Shown: positions 27,061 through 39,085 of the stretch, piece after piece | Layout: each line of letters opens with the position of its first letter | Position numbering within the stretch: the first letter of the stretch is position 1 | Assembly (NCBI GenBank): GCA_905250125.1 | Contig: CAJNOL010000166.1 | Coordinates: 1-64,000, forward strand | Length of the DNA: 64,000 nucleotides | Source: Rotaria sordida | Lineage: Eukaryota > Rotifera > Eurotatoria > Philodinida > Philodinidae | Reading direction: 5' to 3' | Made by a program: the position numbers and the translations under genes | Notes under the pieces: generated by a model | Seen by the model: the letters and a program-made list of their open reading frames with translations, nothing else | Told to the model about the DNA's origin: nothing | Database searches by the model: none

Positions 27061-30000
27061 ATGCTTGCTAGACCACCACCATCTTTGAACATAAGTTCTT
27101 TTCCGCCAACAATGCAACCGCAGTCACAACCATCATCGCAAATATTTCCAAAGCAATATCAATCATCTGTTTTACCGCCTAATTTTCAAGAAAATCAACA
27201 ACATCAAACTCAGCCACACATTTCAACTCAATCTCCAGTTTTACCACCTAATTTTTCAGGCAACCAACATTATTCACCACAAGTGCCACCATCACAACCA
27301 CCTTCTCACCCTTCTACTTTATCTGGAAGTCAAGAACAGTTCTATTCTCAATCACCAATGATGACAAATGGAATGAGTATGATGTTTAAAACTCTTATTT
27401 CAAATACACAAATATTTATTTATTTTAGATCAACCGCCGGTGCAACATCCATATTTAAACTCTGGATTACCACTATCATCTACTCAAATGCAATCTACAT
27501 CTGTTACATCTAACCAATTTAATGTTCCACCAACAATAGCTAATCCTCAATTTCAAAATTTAACACCTCCTCTTCCTAATCAATCATCATCACATATGGG
27601 TGGTGCACCATCATATAACTCAAGTCAATATTCTAATATGCAACCATTATACAATGGACCACCATCTTCATTTCCATCAAATAATCAACCACTACCACCG
27701 CCACCACCACCACCACCAACAGTAGGCTATTCACCACAACCTCATTATTCTAATCTATCTGGTCCGCCAACTATGCCCAGTAGTCAATTGAATGGACCAA
27801 ATTCATATCCTGGTCAACCACCATCAAGTGGACCAGCACAACAACCAATGCCACAAGCACGTATTGATCAAAATATGGTACCTAATGTTGTACGTATATT
27901 TATTCTTGAAATAAACAAGCATAATTTCGTTTATGATAATCCTAATTTAGATTCAAGTACTTGAACAAAGTCAAGAAAAAATTCAAGAACCATTTATAAC
28001 AAATGCTCCAGGTTTATTACCACCGTTAGTTGGAACAAATTTTATTTGTCAAGATCAAGGTAATTGTAATCCACGTTTCATGCGTTCAACAACATATTCA
28101 ATACCAAATGCAACTGATATGGTTAAACAATCCCATATACCTATTGCTCTATCCATTTCTCCATTAGCAGATCTTCGATCAGATGAGGTGATTTGCATAT
28201 AGATTTTATTCTTGAAATTAAAAGAAAAATAAAAACATATTTTCATTTTAGCTTGAACCACCAATAACTAATTTTGGTGAAATAGGTCCAGTACGATGCC
28301 ATCGTTGTAAAGCATATATATGTTCATTTATGAAATTTATTGATGGTGGAAAACGTTTTATTTGTTGTTTTTGTGAAGCAGCAACAGATGGTTAGATTAC
28401 AAAAAAAAAAACAAATACTTTTTTTCTCTATATGATTGATTTTTATTTTGTCTTCTAGTGGCTACTGAATATTTTAATCATCTTGATCATAGTGGTCGTC
28501 GTGTAGATTGGTATCAACGACCTGAACTTTGTCTTGGTTCATATGAAGTTTTAGCAACAAAACAATATTGTAAAGTATGTTAGATTTTGTTTACTTTTCA
28601 AGATTTTTTTATCTTCTATTTAGGATGAAAAATGGCCTGAACCACCGGCATTTATATTTATGATTGATGTATCTTATAATAGTGTTCGTAGTGGTCTTGT
28701 TGAATATATTTGTCATATATTAAAAACTGAACTTCTTGATTATTTACCAAAGTTTGTTAATTATTTTTATGTTTCTTAATAATTGTAATTATTTTTCATA
28801 TGTATAGAGATAAAAATGCTGAAACATCGACAGTACGAGTTGGTTTTGCAACATTTGATAAACAAATACAATTTTATAACATTAAAGTAAGATAATTGAT
28901 TGTCTTTTTTTTTTATTGTCAGTCTCATTACTGATTTTATCATCTATCTTTCAGGGGGCAAGTAAACTATCTAGAAAGAAAGAGCCAGAGAGAGAGAGAG
29001 AATAGCTTGTTTTTGGTAGTGCATTCATTTTTGTCTAATGTTTTGTTCGTCTTAGTGTTTTATATCGTACAGTTCTAAATATATTTTCTTTTGTATGGTT
29101 GTATTTTGCATGTCACATATTCTTATATGAAATGAAAAAACATTTACTTTCTTTTTAATATAAAATTTATTTTATTTTTTTTTTTTATTAGAATACACTT
29201 GGACAACCACAAATGATGGTTGTCTCCGATCTTGAAGATATATTTGTACCATTACTTGATGGTTTTCTTTGTTCACCACAAACTTCACGTGGGATAATTA
29301 ATAGGTAATTAAATTAAAATTTATTTAAAAAAAAACTTTTTACATGTATTTCTTTCTGTTTATTTATAGTTTACTTGATCAAATTCCACAAACATTTGCA
29401 AATACACAAGAAACAGAAACTATTCTAGAACCAGTTATCCAATCAGGCATTCAAGCATTAAAAGTAAGATTTGACAATAAGGATTTTGAAATGTATCACT
29501 GTTAGTATAGACAGTGAAACAAAATTTCCTACGTTCCAAACGATTACTAGGCTAATATAATTATATGAGATCTACTGGATGGTATGTGAAGATGAGAAAT
29601 AATGACAAATAGAGAAACAAAACCTAAGCTAATCTAATATTTAACAGATGTATGACAAGTATATAAAATCTTTATTGAATAAAATAATAGTTTCATGTCA
29701 ACGCCAATCTCAAGATTGTTGGAAAAGTTCTTGTGCTAAGTACTAGACATGTCTAACAGTTTTCTCGATAAGAATCGATCTGTTCGAAATAGATCGAAGC
29801 TTTACAAACACGACTTTGACGTATAATAGTCCCCATCAAAAAAAGTTGGAAGCGTATTGGTACTTATGATGGAACAATCCGAATTGGTATCTGCTACTTG
29901 AGCTCATATTGGCCTCACAAGGAAGTCTCAGTAAGACTAGAAGAAGACTAAAAGGGTTCGTCTATATAGATTCTTTGAAGACGAGTTAGGATTGTTCTAT

Positions 30001-33000
30001 TGAATTTTCAATCTACCTTAAGATGCATACCGGAAAATAAAATTTCGACTTGAAATTTTGTCCAGATATGAATCAAATGATCTGTAGAATGTCTTAAAAG
30101 ATTCAACTGAAAAGAACATTCTTTTGTCAAGATATTGAATTTCAAAAGAATCATTATTTTCGGTTGAAAGCTTTTCAGATATTCTGTGAATCATTAAACC
30201 TATCTATAGGCAAAATTTTGTCGAAATTCTACTTTCTGTTTTTTTGATATATATCTATAGAGAGATCAACAATCCAGTAAAACAATTATAATATGAGTTC
30301 AAACAGTAGTTATTAATTCGGATGATTCTTTCGTTAGTGATAGAGTTCAGTTTACATAATCAAAACTATCAGATCTCATCGTACATCAAATTTTACCATA
30401 AGATTATCAATCAACGTCATCAGATTCAATATAATATTTTGATCATCACATGTACTTTGAAAGTTCAATAGTTATAACCTCAGTTACAACTCAGTCAAGT
30501 TAGAAACTTTTTATCTTTGACGTTATTTCTGTAGGAAACGAATAATTACATCATTTATTCGATCATAGCACAACAAAATTGATTTATTCATAAGTAAATT
30601 TAATCTGAAAGTAAAATATTTGATATACAATAGGGAGCCAATTGTTGTGGTAAAATTTATATATTTTCAACAACATTACCAATTGCTGTTGCTCCTGGAA
30701 AATTATCAAATCGTGATGATAAAAAATTACTTGGTACTGATAAAGAAAAGGTTTGCTTGTTTGTTTATTTCTATTGTTTTTTTTAATGTTAAATTAAATT
30801 TAAAACATATATCTTCAGATACTTCTTTCACCAGTCGATAATTTGTATACAAAACTTGGCGAAGAATGTGTTCAAAATGGTTGTGCTATTGATTTATTTG
30901 TTTTTCCAAATAATTATATTGATCTTGCTACAATTGGTGAAGTTTGTCGTATATCTGGTGGACAAATTTATAAATTTAATTATTTTTCAGTAAGATTATT
31001 TTTTTTTCATTTCTAAAAAACATTTAAGTTTTTTTTCTTTGTAATTTTCAAGATTGAGAATGATGGTGAACGTTTATTAGATGAACTTAAACGTAATTTT
31101 CAACGAACTACTGTTTTTGATGCATTAATGCGTATACGAACAAGTGCAGGTACTTTAAAAAACAAAAACTTATCACTAATCAATAAAAAAAAAAAATTAT
31201 TTCATATTCAGGAATTCGACCAGTTGATTTTCTTGGTAATTTTCATATGACAAATGCAACTGAAATGATATTTGGTACACTTGATTCTGATAAAACAGTA
31301 TCTGTTGAATTAAAACATGATGATAAATTGTCTACTGAAAATAATATTCACATTCAAGTAAGTTAAATTATTTTAAATTTACTGATTATTTGTTTCTTTT
31401 TTTTTGCTTTCTTTCGTTGTTCAAATAGGTTGCTTTACTTTATACTAGTATATCTGGTCAACGTCGTTTAAGAATCTTAACATTAGCATTAACAGTAACA
31501 TCATCATATACATCACTTTATCCATCATGTGATCTCGATACAATTATGAATTATATTATAAAAATTGGTTAGTAGAAATATCAAAAACAAAATATAAAAG
31601 ATTTATTTTTTTTTTAAATTTGAATAATTATTTTAGCTATTCGTTCAATTTCAATGTCAACTCCAAGAAGTATACGAGATAGTATAATAACGCAAGCTGC
31701 TAATATGTTAGCTTGTTATCGAAAATATTGTGCACAAACAACAACACCTGGGCAATTAATTTTACCTGATACATTAAAATTATTACCTATTTATGTGGCA
31801 TCATTAATTAAATCTGATGTTTTAACTGGCAGTATGTTGAAAGTTTTCGTTTTTTTTCTTTATATATTTATTAATATTAATATTATTTATATATTTAGCT
31901 CAAACACTGACAACTGACGATCGAAGTTGGTTAATGCATCGATTAATGTCAATGAATATAAAAGGAACATCTGTATATTTATATCCAAGAATTTATCCAT
32001 TGGTTTGTAGATTATTGAAAAAAAGAATTTTTTTGATTTATTAATTTTATTTTGTTTTAGCATACTTTGGAAGAAGATAAAATTCCACCATCAATGGTTC
32101 GATGTTTATATGAACATCTATCTGATTCAGGAGCTTATGTTATTGGTAAGATAATAAATTTTATATTATATTCTTTAGATTATGCATAGAGAGTAGCATT
32201 TAACAATTGTAAATAGACACAAGCAAGACTAATCCAACATATATTAAAAGACCGGAGTTTGGTGAAAAAATCCTTCACTTAAACCTTTTTAATCTTTCTG
32301 TCGTTGAGATAATGCTGAATCATGTTTATTGGAGAATAAAAGTTACATAAGAATAAAAAAGAAAGTAATAGCTTATATATGCTTAACGGGAATAGATTTT
32401 GGACGATAAAAAAAAGCTATTATCACCTAAAATGAAAACAAGAGAAAAAGAGAAAGCTACCAATGATGCGAAGAATAGAGAACGATTAATATTAAATTTC
32501 ATTTGTATCAGCAGTAATGTACATTTAGTAAATGTATAAAATATGGAGTTCTTTTGTTTTGTATTTGAAACATAATCATAGTGAACTAACGGAAATGTAA
32601 TAACGATAGTCGATCTTTTAAGGATAGAAGTTCATAATAGAAGACTCGGAGTCTTTTATTGTGTATGCGTGGGAGAAGGGGATAGCCGTTTTTAGTTCTG
32701 ATCCCAGTTCTAGTCTAAAAGAAACTGATTTCGATTCCACCGGAAACGGTGCTATCTTGCCTATATCCAGCTCTAAATATCTTTTATGAGTTAGGTTAAA
32801 GTTTATCTTATTCTGATCAGATTTCGTTTACAAAATATTAAACAATGTATTTGAAATTAAATTCTATTAGAAACAATATAAACTTAGTTTTCTTCTATCT
32901 AAATGTTTTTTAGAGAATGGTTTTGTTATGTATATCTGGCTTGGTAGTCAAATAGATCCAACATTTGTACAATATTTATTTGGTCTTCAATCAGTAGCAA

Positions 33001-33366
33001 ATATTCAACCAGAAAAAGTAAAAAATTTAATCTATATACATATGTTTGTATATTAAAGTACTATTTATCTTTAGTGTCATATTGTTGAACTTGATAATCC
33101 AATATCGAAGAATGTTCGAACATTATTAAAAATAATTCGTAATGAACGAAATTCTCATATGAAAGTATGTTAATTAGAAAAGGAAAAGATTTCTTTTTTT
33201 TTTCTATTATAATTTTTCTTTTTAGTTTTTTGTTATTCGACAACGTGATTCAATAGAATTATTTTTCAAAGATTATCTTGTTGAAGATAAAGGTTTTACA
33301 GGAGGTGCATCTTATGTTGATTTTCTTTATTATTTACATCGTGAAATTCGGAATATTCTCCAATAG
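27061..33366 (+). CDS. SEC24: COPII coat cargo adaptor SEC24 (C/D type)
   Basis: Twenty exons close in phase to about 1023 residues: 27061-27376, 27429-27889, 27951-28187, 28252-28390, 28459-28574, 28624-28751, 28808-28886, 29192-29304, 29370-29463, 30634-30750, 30819-30989, 31053-31149, 31212-31357, 31429-31567, 31637-31831, 31899-32002, 32061-32145, 32914-33017, 33075-33164 and 33226-33366. The first ~335 residues are Pro/Gln-rich, as in Sec24C/D. A zinc finger follows (RCHRC ... FICCFC, near residues 353-380), then the trunk ([15 protein letters not shown]), helical region and a C-terminal gelsolin-like domain ([10 protein letters not shown]). Sec24 pairs with Sec23 and selects cargo at endoplasmic reticulum exit sites. 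Introns 29464-30633 and 32146-32913 are long. Confidence 0.95.
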
Positions 33367-34930
33367 AAAAAAGCAATGTTTTTGTTTTTATTTTTATTTT
33401 TTGATCATTGGGTTTTGAATTTATATATGTATATTGCTTGTTATTATTGTTATTGTTATTATTATTTTTCTGATTATATTTCTTGTATAATCAGTCAAAT
33501 GGATAAAATTTGTGCAAAAAATAACGAGCATTCTTATTCTCTCATTGTTATATTTTGTCCTGCGTTTTAGCTCGTCTGACTTTTATCTTATTGATCTAAA
33601 TAAAAAATAAATAAAAACTTTGATTATGTTGTTGATCATTGTTTTGCTTAAATTTATACTATAAAGTCAGTATACATAAAATGTTATATCCAAATAACTG
33701 TTATATAGAAATACATTTATTTTTTCTAGCAAAAAGAAACAAATCTTTACATCATTTCATACAAGTATCCATTTGAAATCATTTCCTAAATGCAAATATA
33801 AATCTTTAAGAATATGACTCATTTATTTCATTCCATCAGCTAGTGATGATTTCATGTTTTCGATCGGTTTCATTTAGAACTTGCGCATATGATACTTATT
33901 CTAATTTATCATCGTTCAATACGAACTCTTTTGATTTCGAGGAGATTCAATACCTCTTATCAAATTATAAGTACGTTAAGCAAATAATAATAAAATGAAC
34001 CTCAACCTGCTGTTAAATAGTGATAAAAGACTTCGACTCAATTGAATGATGATATCTACTCATAAAGAATCTCTGTTTTCATTGATGGATATCTTATTTT
34101 TATATGAATACGCTACTATTGTTATGCACCCATGCTAAAAAAGGCAAGATATTCGACTATAAAAAGAATTATTTCTTCATCTCAAGAATAAATTGAAATG
34201 ACAATATTTTTACTTAACTATAATCTGATTTTTAGTTGTCAAGTTTTAATTTTTTTATTATCAAGGTATTTTTGAATTCTCTCTAATCAATGAAAAAAGA
34301 TTCGTCAATTTTTATCAATTAAAATTGATCAATAAATTTTAACCGATTTATAACAGAGTTATGATCATTTTTATACATGGGTGATATTTTTTGAAAATAT
34401 GCAAAAAAAAAGATATGAGCACTGAATATAAACATGATATAAATTTTTCGTTATGTTATCCACCTATTCCATAGTTGACTTCAGTTTGCAGACCCCAAGA
34501 GTAGGACAGGGTGAAAAATTTTGTATGAATCAGTTTCAGCGCAGGACAGAGTAAAGCAAGGCAAGGCAACCGCGAAGGGTAGGACGAAAAAAGGTCCTGT
34601 GACAGTCTCTGACGCATAGTTTGTAATAATAATTAATCAAAAAAATTTCATGATTTTCATGAACTCTATATCAAAAACACGAAAAAAAATGACATTTCGG
34701 ATGATAAAACAGACATTAATTTTGATGCATTTCAAATTCATTGATTAAAAGAAACATTTTAACGAAGCAAATGCAATGAGATTGACTTTTGATCAAAATC
34801 ATGGAGTTAAGCTGAAGAAGCTGCTTGTTTTAATCAATGAATTCGAAATACATCAAAATTAATGTCCATTTCATCATTTTAATGTAGTTTTTTTTATTAT
34901 TTTAAGTCACTGAATGCTATACACATGAAT
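33367..34930. other. Intergenic region with one inverted repeat
   Basis: The region between SEC24 and the minus-strand cluster is AT-rich. It contains the palindromic element at 34685-34895 and a short, more GC-rich patch near 34490-34610 with GGACAG and AAGGC words. No gene is recognised. Confidence 0.4.
34685..34895. mobile_element. Short inverted-repeat element (MITE-like)
   Basis: Left arm near 34700-34750 reads GACATTAATTTTGATGCATT then TTCATTGATTAAAA. The right arm, near 34828-34880, carries the reverse complement with a few mismatches. The arms are about 55-70 bases around a short loop. No coding capacity, so a MITE or other fold-back remnant is the simplest reading. Confidence 0.55.
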
Positions 34931-35200
34931 TTAATCATTCAATAGCCTACCAAGCACACTACCATTTCTCTCCATGAACTTAGACATATACTGTTGAGTT
35001 TTGCTTAAACAATGACATTCAGCAACAAGTAATCTTCCGCATTGATTTGATTGACAAACAAATGAAACATAACATGGTATTGCTGCTTGTAAATCTGTAT
35101 AAATCGGCTTCAACTCATTATTTAAATAAACTAATAGAGTAATATTTGAATAATAAAAAAAACTAACAACACTATTTTCATTACTAACATTTTCTTAGAT
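34931..35200 (-). other. Cysteine-rich open frame, possible exon
   Basis: On the minus strand the frame is open from about 35200 to the TAA at 34931. It includes YYSNITLLVYLN, then IPCYVSFVCQSNQCG, VAECHC and a C-terminal KFMERNGSVLGRLL. Clustered cysteines and long openness look protein-like. There is no in-frame ATG at its 5' end, so it would be a last exon. It lies 220 bases downstream of the Ly6-like gene on the same strand. I do not recognise the family. Confidence 0.35.
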
Positions 35201-35420
35201 AGATGCTTTCTTTTTTTTTCATAGTTATTAAACTGTAATTAGAATTAACAATCACCTATTGTCGATTCAATGAAATAATTTAATCATAGAAATAGTATTC
35301 ATTCTATTTATAGCAACAAATTGAATAATCATGAAAACTATTAAACTAAATGTTTACAAATATACATAAAAAGAATATATAAAAATGGAATGTCAAATGA
35401 GATATCAAAAAAGGAAATAA

Positions 35421-37256
35421 TTAAACGCAAAAAAATTGTATTAATATAAAAAAAAGTACAAAAATTGCTGATATATTTAAATGAGATGTTCCATTACATC
35501 CATCATGTGAACATGTATATGTGCATGAATAGTACATTTTTTCATCTTGAGGATATTTTACTTCAATACATTGATTATCCATATCACGTGAACTACAAAA
35601 ACGTTTTGTAGCCACAGCACCTAGAAAAAAGAACGAATGATATTAATATTCATGAAAGAAGATTTCTAACTTACGAAGAAATGTTCCCAAGTATGATTCC
35701 ACAATCGAGCTGATGTTTTGCTCATAAATAGGTCCCGACGAGACTCGTAGAATCTTATAAGGACTCGTACCTATGAGCTGTCCCCCTTCCTAAGTTATAA
35801 CAATTTTGCTCAATTTTTTATTTCTGGCAAAGTATTTGTGGCAAAATCAAATTTCGGCCATAGTAAAATCATGTGGACATTTGAATGCTCTAAATATTTC
35901 AACCCAAAAAGATATGTTGTTCATAAGATATCAAATGTTGATAACACCGGGTTTTCTGATCTTTTCTTATGACACATTATTGTGTTTTGGATATTCAATA
36001 TCTATAACAGAACAAATTCTTTTAGGCTGAAATTTTCAAAGCATTCTAATATTTATGAATGATTGAAATAACACGGGAAAAATAGTGCATGAAGACGACC
36101 TGTTACAAGTTTCTACTAGTCTCGTCGAAGACTACTTCAGTTCGATTGATGAGTCACATTTGAGGATTTTCCCTCATTATCTATGAGTGGATTTCGAAAA
36201 GGACTATTAAACAGAAAAGAGAAACATATTCTAATGTAGAGAATTTTTTTTGACGTATAATAGAAATACACAAAAAAAACCAATAAAATAATGTAAATCT
36301 CAATCGATAAGAACGAGTCTTATTGAACTTTAATAAAAAGATTTCATGACAAAATGTTTTTATCAATATAAACGTCTGTCTTCTATTTCCTTAGGGTCCC
36401 CTTCCTTTTGTGACCTAAAATTTTTGTTTTTTGTGGTTGCTATCGTATAGTCTAAAGTAGTATCTATCTAAAGAGTACATTTTGAAATACAAAAATGATC
36501 TTTAAAAGTTCAAAAAATTCGAAAAGAAATCAAATTAGCGAAAAATGTACATCGTTTCGCATTTTTCTCAAACTAACTTTTTTTCATGAAAAAAAAAGTA
36601 CAAAAGTATTCTCATTTCTCTGACTTAGTATGTCTCATCAAGCTAAAACGTTTTTCACTTTCAAAAAATATTGTTCTGCTGATTTTTAGTAGCTCTATTA
36701 AAAAAAAAGAACATGCATTTTTTATAGAACCTTCAATATTTTGACTATTTGATTCGAAGAACAAAAAATAGACAGATATTCACTACAAATAGTGTGGAGT
36801 ACCTGTAAAAAACAAATTTTTGCTGGATCGAACATAGGATTTCGGAGAGGTAGGGAAACGAAAACTGAGGCCAATTTTCACCATTGTGACCCTAATATCT
36901 CATAGAAGTTTTTCTGATGAGCCCTTTTCCAAAAATACTGAAAGAAGAGGTGATACCCTTAACAACTTGTAATAACAAAAGAAAACCTTAATCAAACCTC
37001 CAAAAACAGCAATTGTCTTAATACAAAATCGAGCGTCTTGTACACCATCAGGTCCACCACATTCGATAGGTAGTATATCTTTACGTGTCCATGTTTCTGG
37101 ACAATGTTCATCTTCTTTTGAATCACATACAAAACAATTTATTGAATTTGAAACTATAATAAAATATAAATATTCTTTTCAATATATTGATTTTAAAATT
37201 CTCTTACTATTAATAAATATTCCAAAAATGAAAATGAAACAAATCAAATATTTCAT
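35421..37256 (-). CDS. Ly6/uPAR-type GPI-anchored protein
   Basis: Three minus-strand exons: 37256-37208, 37153-36998 and 35620-35421, giving 134 residues with closed phases. Exon 1 is a signal peptide (MKYLICFIFIFGIFIN). The mature part begins INCFVCDS, typical for Ly6/three-finger proteins. It continues with ten or so cysteines including FCSSRD and TCSHDGCNGTSHLN, where the CN pair ends the fold. The C-terminus (SAIFVLFFILIQFFCV) is a hydrophobic GPI-attachment-like tail. Animal Ly6 and Quiver-like proteins sit on the outer membrane and modulate channels or receptors; the ligand here is unknown. The start lies 137 bases after the BAF gene stop. The second intron (35621-36997) is 1.4 kb and holds nothing I recognise. 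Confidence 0.8.
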
Positions 37257-37393
37257 GATTATATCTATAAAAGTTCATTGTAGACAAGAATTATTATAAT
37301 TAAAGACACAGAAAAAAAAAATATACAAGTTTTATTTTTATTTCTTTGCACTTATATATAACACATAGACAAAAAAGAGAAAAAAATGTTAAT

Positions 37394-37733
37394 TTAAAGA
37401 AATTGTGAACAAAATGCATCAATAGCATCAGCACATTGTTTAGCTTGATGACGATTTGCACCAGCATTATCTCGTATCCAAAGTTCAAAATATTCTTTAT
37501 TTTTTAATAATGTTAAATAAACACCCAATAATTCATAACCCTTAAAAATCAAGAAAGAAGAAACAACAGTTAATACAAAAAAAAAAGGACCAAATAAATC
37601 ATACTTTTGTAATACCAGATCCTTCCAAATTACTTGCTAATTTTGGTCCAATGCCAGGTATTTCATTAAGATGTTTATCTTTCAATGGTTCACTTGTAAA
37701 ATCACGAAATTTTTGTGATGTTGTTGATGACAT
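37394..37733 (-). CDS. BANF1: Barrier-to-autointegration factor, copy B
   Basis: Two minus-strand exons, 37733-37605 and 37540-37394, encode 91 residues. The start MSSTTSQKFRDFTSEPL matches BAF (MTTSQKHRDFVAEPM in human). IPGIGPKLASNLEGSGI is the helix-hairpin-helix DNA-binding motif, and the C-terminus has GANRHQAKQCADAI. BAF is a small dimeric protein that crosslinks DNA and binds LEM-domain proteins and lamins during nuclear envelope reassembly. This copy lacks the second-half Trp/Cys pattern CLREWCDAF of human BAF (here AIDAFCSQF), and it is more diverged than copy A. Same intron position as copy A. Confidence 0.92.
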
Positions 37734-37856
37734 GATTTAATAATCTAGAAATAAATGAACTAATAGGTTTTATTCAACAGAATCAGAAAAAAAGGATAAC
37801 ATCATTAAATCTTTTTATTAAATACACAGAAAATAACAACAACAAAAAAACATCTT

Positions 37857-38188
37857 TTAAATAAACGCTTCAGCCCATTCAGATAATGCTTCTGCTGTTG
37901 TTTTAGCTTGATGGCTATTTGCACCACATTGTGTTTGAATCCAGTCTTGAAATTGTTCGATATCTTTATTACATAATAAATATTTACCAAATAATGTATA
38001 TGCCTAAAAAGAACGAAACAAATTTCGTAAATGAAATAAAACAAAAAATAACAACAAACGTTTTCGTAACCAGCTTCAGATAATTTTGTTCCAAGGACAT
38101 CACCTATACCAGGAACATCTTGAATACTTTTATTACCAAGTGGTTCAGCCATAAATTCACGAAATTTTTTTGTTGTTGAAGAACTCAT
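37857..38188 (-). CDS. BANF1: Barrier-to-autointegration factor, copy A
   Basis: Two minus-strand exons, 38188-38060 and 38003-37857, encode 91 residues. The sequence opens MSSSTTKKFREFMAEPLG, continues with the helix-hairpin-helix VPGIGDVLGTKLSEAGYEN, then AYTLFGKYLL, CGANSHQA and a C-terminal ALSEWAEAFI. Length and order match animal BAF (89 residues). The copy B start lies 123 bases downstream on the same strand, so the pair is a tandem duplication with an identical exon layout (43 codons, then 48). Role as for BAF: dsDNA bridging and nuclear envelope assembly. Confidence 0.95.
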
Positions 38189-39085
38189 CGTTAAGAAATT
38201 ACTAATATGAATGAGTAAGTGCCCTATGAAAAATGATCTTTTTTTTGTCTGTGCCTGTATGTCAACCACACATATAACCGATGATTCATCAAGAACATTT
38301 CGTATTGGTTGAATCATTATTTGAATTTATTGGATGACTTTTCTGACCTTAAATCAAATGATTCATCATTCAATAGAAACAACAAATGCGAATTGTTATC
38401 GATATAATGAAGCATGTATATTATAGACTACAGATATAACAATTTTTTTCTTAATTAACTAGACTTCTCTCTTCCTGTATATATATAAAGAGTGTCCTAT
38501 AATAACCGATGATAAATAGTTAACAGTATTTTTCATACTTTTTCTTGACATAGAGAGCTAAAATTTTTATCACATATATATTTAATCAAGATTCTTTATT
38601 TCTGAAGGTTTCAGTTCTGTAGCTATGACTACCGATAAAATACATACATTTTCGAACTTGATTTCTGCATTATTTCCACTGTTAAAATAAAATGCAAAAA
38701 CGAGTACGAAAATTTATGTATTTCACCATTATTTATAGCTAGAGAACTGAAACTTTTAGAAATAAAGGATCTTGATTAGATACATATGTAATAAGAATTT
38801 TACCTCTCTACAGCACGAAAAAAATGTGAAAAATATTGATAACCATTTATCATTAGTTATTATGAGACACTCTTTATATATAACAAAGTTGATATAATAC
38901 GTTTTTACTATATAAACTGATATATTCAGTCGACGTCTATTTTGATATATGATATATGTGAAGATCCACTTTAATTTCAGTAAATAGGTGTTATATGTAG
39001 AATGAGAGAAGAATAAAATAAAAATAAAAAATTTTACTTTTATTTCAGATTTGTCCGTTGTTTTTATAGCACATATAGATTTATA
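38189..39085. promoter_or_regulatory. Divergent region between BAF cluster and TRPM
   Basis: About 0.9 kb separates the minus-strand BAF-BAF-Ly6 cluster from the plus-strand TRPM gene, so both promoters should lie here. Most of the middle is occupied by a MITE (38477-38884). Acceptor-like TTTATTTCAG and TTTTTATAG lie just before the TRPM ATG. Confidence 0.35.
38477..38884. mobile_element. MITE with ~146-bp terminal inverted repeats
   Basis: The left arm 38478-38623 begins TATATATAAAGAGTGTCC and ends GTTTCAGTTCTGTAGC. The right arm 38738-38884 begins GCTAGAGAACTGAAAC and ends GACACTCTTTATATATA. Arms align along their whole length with scattered mismatches and enclose about 115 bases. There is no open frame. 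This is a non-autonomous DNA transposon; TA-rich ends prevent a clear target duplication call. Confidence 0.8.

Noticed and set aside
35621-36997. Additional exon inside the Ly6-like intron
   Set aside because: Open frames there (35806-36030, 36181-36366) have no similarity and the flanking exons join directly in phase.
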